Of a stretch of 11,018 nt of DNA, positions 6,880 through 11,018 are shown piece by piece. The DNA lies in contig CANCXY010000101.1 in the NCBI GenBank assembly GCA_947381875.1, forward strand, positions 1 through 11,018. The letters run 5' to 3'. This DNA comes from an uncultured Clostridia bacterium. Its GTDB lineage: Bacteria; Bacillota; Clostridia; Oscillospirales; Ruminococcaceae. The stretch's first letter is position 1; each line of letters starts with the position of its first letter. Under the pieces are notes generated by a model that saw nothing but the letters and a program-made list of their open reading frames with translations, was not told the origin of the DNA and made no database searches. The translations under genes were made by a program, and so were the position numbers.

Positions 6880-7809
6880 TTGCTGCACGCGCTGACAATG
6901 ACGACGCTGGCGGGCCTTTCCACGGGCCTGGGCGGGCTGATCGTCTTTTTCTTCCGCCGCCCTGGGCCGCGCCTGATGGCCTTTTCCCTGGGCTTTGCGG
7001 GCGGGGTGATGCTCACTGTCTCGCTCTCGGATATGCTGCCGCACACAGTAGAAACGTACAGCGCCTCTATGGAGCGTTTTCCGGCGGCGCTGTGTTCCGC
7101 CAGCCTGTGCGTGATGGGCATGCTGGCGGGGCTGCTGCTGGAAAAATGTGTCCCAGAGGAAGCGGAACTGGGCGCGCGCGCCAAAAGCCGCGAAGCCGTG
7201 CCCGCCTGCGCCGCCGCGCGCCGCGCTGCGCCGCCGCGCCCTGCCACGCCCGCGAAACCCGCACACTCCGCTGTGCCCGCAAAGCCCGCCGAACCTGCCA
7301 AGTCCGCGCAGACTGCCGCACCCGTGAAGCCCCTTGACCCTGCGGACGCGCCGACCGCTTCGGGCGCGCTGCGCGCCGCAATGGTGACAACGGCGGCCAT
7401 CGTACTGCACAATCTGCCGGAGGGCATCCTGACGCTGTTCACCGGCTACGCCAGCCCCGCCCTGGGCCTGACGCTGACACTGGCAATCGCCATGCACAAT
7501 ATCCCGGAGGGCATTGCTATCGCGGTGCCCGTCTATTACGCCACCGGCAGCCGGGCGCGCGGATTCGGCTATGCCCTGGCCTCCGGCCTTGCCGAACCGG
7601 CGGGGGCGCTCCTTGCGTTCCTGCTTCTGCGCGACAAACTGAACCCGCTGTTCCTCAATGGCCTGATCGCGCTTATCGCGGGCATCATGATCTATGTATC
7701 CATCAGCGAGCTTGTCCCCGACGCATTCGCCCACGGCAAGCGCGGATTTGCCGTCGCCGGCATCGCGGCGGGCATTCTCGCCATGAATGTGGGGATCTAT
7801 CTGGTGTAG
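6880..7809 (+). CDS. ZIP family divalent metal transporter with Pro/Ala-rich loop
   Basis: This 309-residue membrane protein belongs to the ZIP family (ZupT/GufA-like bacterial branch), which brings zinc, iron or manganese into the cytoplasm. The two metal-site helices are plain: HNLPEGI (His177, Asn178, Glu181) and HNIPEGI (His206, Asn207, Glu210). TM1 is about 8-25 (TLAGLSTGLGGLIVFFF), TM2 includes LGFAGGVMLTVSLSDMLP (38-54), and further helices follow to the C-terminus. The loop between TM3 and TM4 (about 98-162), often His-rich in ZIP proteins, is a low-complexity Ala/Pro/Lys segment with AKPA-type units and one His. I chose TTG at 6880 because AAAAAGGGGG ends 9 nt upstream; ATG at 6898 is the alternative. 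An in-frame ATG at 6724 would translate the hairpin repeats and is rejected. It is divergent from the ABC operon and convergent with the GyrI-like gene. Confidence 0.92.
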   Translation: MLHALTMTTLAGLSTGLGGLIVFFFRRPGPRLMAFSLGFAGGVMLTVSLSDMLPHTVETYSASMERFPAALCSASLCVMGMLAGLLLEKCVPEEAELGARAKSREAVPACAAARRAAPPRPATPAKPAHSAVPAKPAEPAKSAQTAAPVKPLDPADAPTASGALRAAMVTTAAIVLHNLPEGILTLFTGYASPALGLTLTLAIAMHNIPEGIAIAVPVYYATGSRARGFGYALASGLAEPAGALLAFLLLRDKLNPLFLNGLIALIAGIMIYVSISELVPDAFAHGKRGFAVAGIAAGILAMNVGIYLV

Positions 7810-7814
7810 GCGCT

Positions 7815-7946
7815 TCCAGCGTCCCGCTGGACCGGCCAAAGGGCGCTGCCCTTTGGAATCCTGCCAGAGGCTCTGCCTCTGGACTCCGCCAAAGGGGGCA
7901 AGCCCCCTTTGGAAACCCATCACGCGCAACAATTCATTGTTGCGCG
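7815..7946. repeat. composite array of five perfect hairpins after the ZIP gene
   Basis: Five adjacent perfect inverted repeats start 6 nt after the ZIP stop codon: 7815-7831 (7 bp, TCCAGCG arm), 7836-7856 (9 bp, CCAAAGGGC), 7864-7882 (8 bp, CCAGAGGC), 7889-7912 (11 bp, CCAAAGGGGGC) and 7923-7946 (10 bp, CGCGCAACAA). Loops are 2-4 nt. Hairpins two and four are versions of one unit. The middle three begin with CC, end with GG and are joined by short A-starting linkers (AATCCTG, ACTCCG). Positions 7869-7920 recur inverted at 10968-11018. No U-run follows any stem, so a standard terminator is not evident, although the array sits between convergent genes and could block transcription from both sides. 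Confidence 0.88.
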
Positions 7947-8031
7947 CCCATTTTGGGATAGACAGAGCCGCAACGCCGCACACAGCGGAGGGGAATGCCT
8001 GGAGGAATAAACAACAGAAAGCGGTCTGCCT

Positions 8032-8493
8032 TTACAGCTTCCTGACAGGAAAACACATATACTGTTTCCCCGTCTGCGGGCAGGTGAAGTCGTGTACCGC
8101 GCCCGCCAGGGGGATATTATTTTCTTTCAGATATTGTATCGTTTTCGGGAAAATATCTTCCTCATCACAGGCGACGCGGAGATACGCAAAGCCGGGGATA
8201 ATCCATTTTGTCCAGCCCTCCGGGGCCTCGGCGTCATCCTCACACTCCGCCCCTGCCAGATAGAGACCTTCGCTGAAATCCTCCCACGGGAGGAAGGAAC
8301 GGGAAAAATCCGTCATGGCGCCCCATATCCCCGCGAGGCTGCCGTCCGGGTTTTTCTTTGCTAAATGCTGGATTTGCGGGAAATGCGCGTTTGCGTCCTC
8401 CCACAGGTTTTGGATGAACCCCGCGCCATCCGCGGTGGAACCCTCTTTCCCGATCACCGTAAACTGCCCTTTTTCCAGTCTCTCCATGTTCAT
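8032..8493 (-). CDS. GyrI-like effector-binding domain protein
   Basis: This 153-residue soluble protein looks like a stand-alone GyrI-like/AraC effector-binding domain, the SOUL-like fold that binds small ligands in BmrR- and Rob-type regulators. Supporting features are the N-terminal strand FTVIGKEG, FIQNLWEDANAHFPQI, the central GIWGAMTDF, the strand-turn block GLYLAGAECEDD followed by WTKWIIPGFAYLRV, the helix IFPKTIQYLKENNI, and the end TCPQTGKQYMCFPV. There is no DNA-binding domain, so it may sequester a compound or act as an accessory protein; which ligand cannot be read from the sequence. The start is set by AAGGAG at 8503-8508, 9 nt upstream; a second ATG two codons later is possible. 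It is last in a minus-strand cluster, 26 nt after the two-TM gene, and faces the ZIP gene across a hairpin array. I see no gene in 7947-8031. Confidence 0.8.
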   Translation of the reverse strand: MNMERLEKGQFTVIGKEGSTADGAGFIQNLWEDANAHFPQIQHLAKKNPDGSLAGIWGAMTDFSRSFLPWEDFSEGLYLAGAECEDDAEAPEGWTKWIIPGFAYLRVACDEEDIFPKTIQYLKENNIPLAGAVHDFTCPQTGKQYMCFPVRKL

Positions 8494-8519
8494 TCTGCCA
8501 TACTCCTTTTTGGTTTTCT

Positions 8520-9152
8520 CTATTCATCATACTGGCTGCCGCCTTTTTTGGCGGCAGGTACGGCATACTTGGGGATGGGGGCCTGCGGCTGCTGCTGCTT
8601 TTGTACGGTACGCGCGGCCACGGGTTGGAGCGGCTCGCAGTCAAGATGCGCCACTGCCATTTGATCGAACCTTTCCACGTTTGCCATATCCCGCGTGGTG
8701 ACGGTGATGAGTTTTTTTCTGTCGCTGAAATAGGTGTACACCATCGCGGGCGGGGCGGCGGGGAGCGCTTTTGCGGCAGCATAGCCTGTCAATCCGCCGC
8801 CCAGCGCCGCCGATACCGCCGCACTGCGGGGGTCGGAACGGTCGATCTGCGCAGTGCGGGCGGTGATGTCCGACAGTGTGACTGTCCGCCCCCGCCCCCA
8901 GCGGGGGTAGAAAGTGATTGTCAGGTCATCCACCACGATTCGGGGCCGCTGTTCCGCATAAAAGGTAAACAGGAAGGTCAGTGCAAGCGCCGCCGACAGC
9001 ACATAAAACACGAGCCAGCCGCCGTCCTGCGCCAGCCGCTCCCGTATCGCGCGCAGGTTCATGAACCACACGAAGAAAGCGAGTGTACAGCCAGTCAACA
9101 TACGCGCAAATTTCAGCCGCTTGGGCTTATTTACCCGGACTTCAAAGTTCAT
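8520..9152 (-). CDS. hypothetical two-TM membrane protein with PH-like soluble part
   Basis: I do not recognise this 210-residue protein with certainty. It has a basic N-terminus, two hydrophobic helices (about 18-33 and 44-66), then a soluble part beginning IVVDDLTITFYPRWGRGRTV. Two N-terminal helices followed by strand-rich sequence of the form 'v-dd-lti-f-p--g---v-lsDI' resemble bacterial PH-like (YcxB/bPH-type) membrane proteins; this is inference from layout. A small-residue segment (SAALGGGLTGYAAAKALP, about 113-130) interrupts the soluble part, and the C-terminus is Gln/Pro-rich and polar. Its ATG overlaps the tatD-family stop codon (ATGA, 9152-9149), with GGAGGG at 9161-9166 inside the end of that gene, so translation is coupled. 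The role is unknown; the gene itself is well supported. Confidence 0.78.
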   Translation of the reverse strand: MNFEVRVNKPKRLKFARMLTGCTLAFFVWFMNLRAIRERLAQDGGWLVFYVLSAALALTFLFTFYAEQRPRIVVDDLTITFYPRWGRGRTVTLSDITARTAQIDRSDPRSAAVSAALGGGLTGYAAAKALPAAPPAMVYTYFSDRKKLITVTTRDMANVERFDQMAVAHLDCEPLQPVAARTVQKQQQPQAPIPKYAVPAAKKGGSQYDE

Positions 9153-9943
9153 ATGCCTTGCCCTCCAAACAGCGCCCGCGCGTTCTGCTCTGTCACGCGC
9201 AGCACTTCCTCTACGGGCACGCTTTTAATCTCCGCCACCTTCGCGGCGGTATACTGAATCATCCCCGAATGGCACTCCCGGCCGCGCAGGGGTTCAGGGG
9301 CCATGTAGGGGCAGTCGGTTTCCAGCACAATATTTTCCAGGCTCAGCGCCCGCACGGCCTCTACGGCCCGGCGGGCGTTTTTGAATGTCAGCGCGCCGCC
9401 AAAGCCCAAGAACATCCCCTGCCGGGCGATCCACAACGCATCCTCAGCACTGCCGGAAAACGCATGCAGGATACCCTTCGGGCGGTATTTTTTCAAAAGC
9501 GCATATGTCTCGGCATGCGCTTCGCGGTCGTGGATGAGGATGGGCAGCTCATGTGTGCGCGCCGTTTGCAATTCGGCCTCGAATAAGGCGAGTTGGGCGT
9601 CGGTGGGGACGGGCCAGTGGTGGTCCAGCCCGCATTCCCCCACGGCCACGACGCGGGGATCTTCGTACAGCGGCTCGATCTGCACCATTTCCGCGCGCCA
9701 GTCACCGCCGAATGTCCGAACGGTGGAGGCGTCCTCATCGATCAGGCTTTCGGGGTGGATGCCCGCCGCCGCAAAAATCCACGGGCGTGTGCGGGAGAGC
9801 GCCAGCGCCGCCCGGCTGGTGTCTAAATCAATACCGCACTCCACCACGCCGACAACGCCCTGCGCGGGCAGGGCGTTCAGTACGTTGTCGCGGTGGCTGT
9901 CAAAGCGGCGGCTTGTGTAGTGGGCGTGGGTGTCAAAAATCAT
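9149..9943 (-). CDS. TatD family metal-dependent hydrolase (deoxyribonuclease-type)
   Basis: This 264-residue TIM-barrel protein belongs to the TatD/YcfH family of metal-dependent nucleases, cytoplasmic enzymes with 3'-5' exonuclease activity in characterised members. The metal ligands are all present: His6 and His8 in FDTHAHY, Glu103 in VGECGLD, His138 in LPILIHDREAH, His160 in GILHAFSG and Asp210 in LETDCPY. The length matches the usual 250-265. I start at ATG 9943-9941, just before the HxH motif, with AGAGGA at 9954-9959. An upstream in-frame ATG at 9988 would add 15 residues not seen in the family. It overlaps the two-TM gene downstream by ATGA and follows the secreted-protein gene by 63 nt with no terminator between, so these genes may share a transcript. 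The exact substrate is not established from sequence. Confidence 0.93.
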   Translation of the reverse strand: MIFDTHAHYTSRRFDSHRDNVLNALPAQGVVGVVECGIDLDTSRAALALSRTRPWIFAAAGIHPESLIDEDASTVRTFGGDWRAEMVQIEPLYEDPRVVAVGECGLDHHWPVPTDAQLALFEAELQTARTHELPILIHDREAHAETYALLKKYRPKGILHAFSGSAEDALWIARQGMFLGFGGALTFKNARRAVEAVRALSLENIVLETDCPYMAPEPLRGRECHSGMIQYTAAKVAEIKSVPVEEVLRVTEQNARALFGGQGI

Positions 9944-10006
9944 AACAACCGATTCCTCTCCGTGTGCAAATAAGAAGGAGCGAAGCAATATCTATTGGAT
10001 TTTCGG

Positions 10007-10753
10007 TCAATAGTGGGGGCACACTGGGTAATGGCACCCATGCGGACCGTGGTGGTTTGGAAAATAACCGCCGTTATTTCCCCCCGGTGTCGGCGTTGGG
10101 GTGGGGGTCGGCGTGGTGGGCACGGTGGAATCCACCCGCCCATTGCGGACGATATAGGTATGCCCATCCCCGCAGTGGTGCATACCGTCCCCCAGGCAGA
10201 AGCCATTGTCATCAAACAGATAGGTCCCGGCGGGGATATTGTAGGCGGGGTTGTGCGGATGGTCGGGGTCGGGGCATTCCGGGAGATGCTGCAAACGCCA
10301 GACATAGATATATAAATCCTTGCCGTCGCGCGGGATGCACGTCTGGTACATACGTCTGCCCCCGCCCGCGTTGATCCAGCCCTCATAGGTGATGCCGTCC
10401 TCGTTGTAATAGGTAATGCCGACATCCGCGCCCCGGTTGCGCGTATAGTTGCACATGGCAAAGCAGGTGTGGGGGTCGGCCAGGTTTTTGGCGGGGTTGA
10501 TGTAGTAGAGATTCCCGTTCACCAGCACATCGCCCTCGGCGTCGCCTGTCAGCAGATACCCCTGTTCGTCAAACAGATAGCGCCCGCCCTCGGCCTCAAT
10601 CCAGCACACGCCCGTTAAAGGCGCGCCGTTTTCATAATAACACCATCTGCCGTTCTCCTCGCACCAGCCCGCGCCGTGTGTGGCAAACGCGCCCGCAGGC
10701 GCAAGGACAGCGAGCATGCACGCTATCAACAACAAAGATACAAAACGCTTCAT
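10007..10753 (-). CDS. secreted Cys-rich protein with wall-binding-like repeats and His/Cys tail
   Basis: This 248-residue exported protein has a clear signal peptide (MKRFVSLLLIACMLAVLAPA, cleavage probably after AFA at about 24). The mature part starts with two aromatic/Gly units, GWCEENGRWCYYENGAPLTG (29-48) and CWIEAEGGRYLFDEQGYLLTG-like sequence to about 70. These resemble choline/glucan-binding (CW_binding_1) repeats, which attach proteins to wall polymers. Similar pieces recur near 115-126 (YYNEDG, GWIN) and 176-190 (GTYLFDDNGFCLGDG). A Thr-Pro linker (214-223) and Gly/Asn segment lead to a tail, HHGPHGCHYPVCPHY (234-248). Eleven Cys in the mature part suggest disulfides or metal binding. 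No catalytic domain is recognised. GGGGAG (10764-10769) lies 10 nt before the ATG. It is the first gene of the cluster inside this window. Confidence 0.85.
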   Translation of the reverse strand: MKRFVSLLLIACMLAVLAPAGAFATHGAGWCEENGRWCYYENGAPLTGVCWIEAEGGRYLFDEQGYLLTGDAEGDVLVNGNLYYINPAKNLADPHTCFAMCNYTRNRGADVGITYYNEDGITYEGWINAGGGRRMYQTCIPRDGKDLYIYVWRLQHLPECPDPDHPHNPAYNIPAGTYLFDDNGFCLGDGMHHCGDGHTYIVRNGRVDSTVPTTPTPTPTPTPGGNNGGYFPNHHGPHGCHYPVCPHY

Positions 10754-10822
10754 TCTTCACTCGCTCCCCTTTCTACGGAAAAAGCAATTTTTACAGTCAA
10801 ATTCCCTAAGCAAGGATTTCTG

Positions 10823-10851
10823 TATTTTCCCGCCTATAAGGCGGGGAAATA
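10823..10851. repeat. GC-rich hairpin upstream of the secreted-protein gene
   Basis: TATTTTCCCGCCT (10823-10835), a 3-nt loop and AGGCGGGGAAATA (10839-10851) form a 13-bp stem with one T-G position. The CCCGCC/GGCGGG centre and flanking T/A runs match the hairpin at 6546-6584. It lies about 70 nt upstream of the secreted-protein start codon, like the other copy in a leader or promoter region. I see no convincing promoter in 10754-10967 and no gene there. Confidence 0.75.
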
Positions 10852-10967
10852 TCAAAAGATTTCGCTATACCATATCCGCCGCGCATGGCAGAATGCCGAT
10901 ATCCTTAAACTACAGGCGCGCCGCCCGCCACGCCCTCTTTTTTAACTAAGCCCAATCATGGGCCAAG

Positions 10968-11018
10968 ATGGGTTTCCAAAGGGGCTGCGCCCCTTTGGCG
11001 GAGTCCAGAGGCAGAGCC
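10968..11018 (-). repeat. inverted partial copy of the composite hairpin array
   Basis: The reverse complement of this segment matches 7869-7920 nearly throughout, from GGCTCTGCCTCTGGACTCCG to GGAAACCCAT. The full hairpin here is 10 bp (10976-10985 with 10989-10998) instead of 11 bp, because one G and the matching C are both absent. The next hairpin (CCAGAGGC type) is cut by the window edge. On the other side a small GCCCA/TGGGC hairpin (10950-10963) takes the place of the CGCGCAACAA hairpin of the first copy. Confidence 0.85.

Noticed and set aside
7815..7946. CRISPR array
   Set aside because: The repeated pieces are unequal palindromes without unique spacers of constant length, and no cas gene is nearby.
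6565..7983. Long minus-strand open frame (472 codons) antisense to the ZIP gene
   Set aside because: Its product is Arg/Gly/Gln-rich and featureless, it crosses hairpin repeats, and the opposite strand has clear ZIP motifs. It is a GC-driven shadow.
8536..8557. CTGCCGCC/GGCGGCAG hairpin as a terminator
   Set aside because: It is inside the end of the two-TM gene, and on that gene's strand the loop is A-rich with no U-run after the stem.
10764..10795. TTGACT on the minus strand as a -35 box for the secreted-protein gene
   Set aside because: At 17 nt spacing the -10 would be CGTAGA, a poor match, and the start would fall on the ribosome binding site.
10676..10949. Small plus-strand open frames of 89 codons near the right end
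   Set aside because: They begin inside the signal-peptide region of the secreted gene on the other strand, lack a ribosome binding site and run through a hairpin repeat.

Overview
The window looks like a piece of the chromosome of a GC-rich member of the Clostridia (Bacillota), probably a gut-type Oscillospiraceae/Ruminococcaceae relative. Points in favour are strong AGGAGG-type ribosome binding sites, some TTG and GTG starts, an ECF sigma factor of Gram-positive type, a duplicated FtsX-type permease with a very long coiled coil, and cell-wall-binding-like repeats in a secreted protein. The assignment is inferred from gene style, not from a marker gene. No phage, transposase, CRISPR or RNA gene is visible.

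Layout. All genes but one lie on the minus strand. From the left edge: a DUF2461-family gene running off the window (1-628), preceded in transcription by an ECF sigma factor with a Cys-containing C-terminal extension (712-1584), which has an ECF-like promoter just upstream (1606-1634). A clear intrinsic terminator (1671-1705) separates this pair from a two-gene ABC operon: ATPase (5810-6514) and a 1361-residue permease (1720-5805) starting 4 nt after the ATPase stop. The divergent intergenic region (6515-6879) holds a perfect 17-bp hairpin in the ABC leader and two tandem GC-rich hairpin repeats. Next is the only plus-strand gene, a ZIP-family metal transporter with a Pro/Ala-rich loop (6880-7809).

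The ZIP gene is followed immediately by a compact array of five perfect hairpins (7815-7946). Part of this array recurs inverted at the right edge (10968-11018), with paired changes that keep the stem intact. A second minus-strand cluster runs, in transcription order, from a secreted Cys-rich protein with wall-binding-like repeats and a His/Cys tail (10007-10753), through a TatD-family hydrolase (9149-9943) and a two-TM protein that overlaps it by ATGA (8520-9152), to a GyrI-like effector-binding protein (8032-8493).

How they may work together. The ABC pair is one machine: a MacB/FtsEX-like mechanotransmission ABC system whose extracytoplasmic coiled coil looks long enough to reach far into or across the cell wall. 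The sigma factor probably controls itself and perhaps the DUF2461 gene, and no anti-sigma gene is beside it. The ZIP transporter would import divalent metal. The other cluster looks like co-transcribed genes without an obvious common pathway. The least explained material is the two families of intergenic hairpin repeats.
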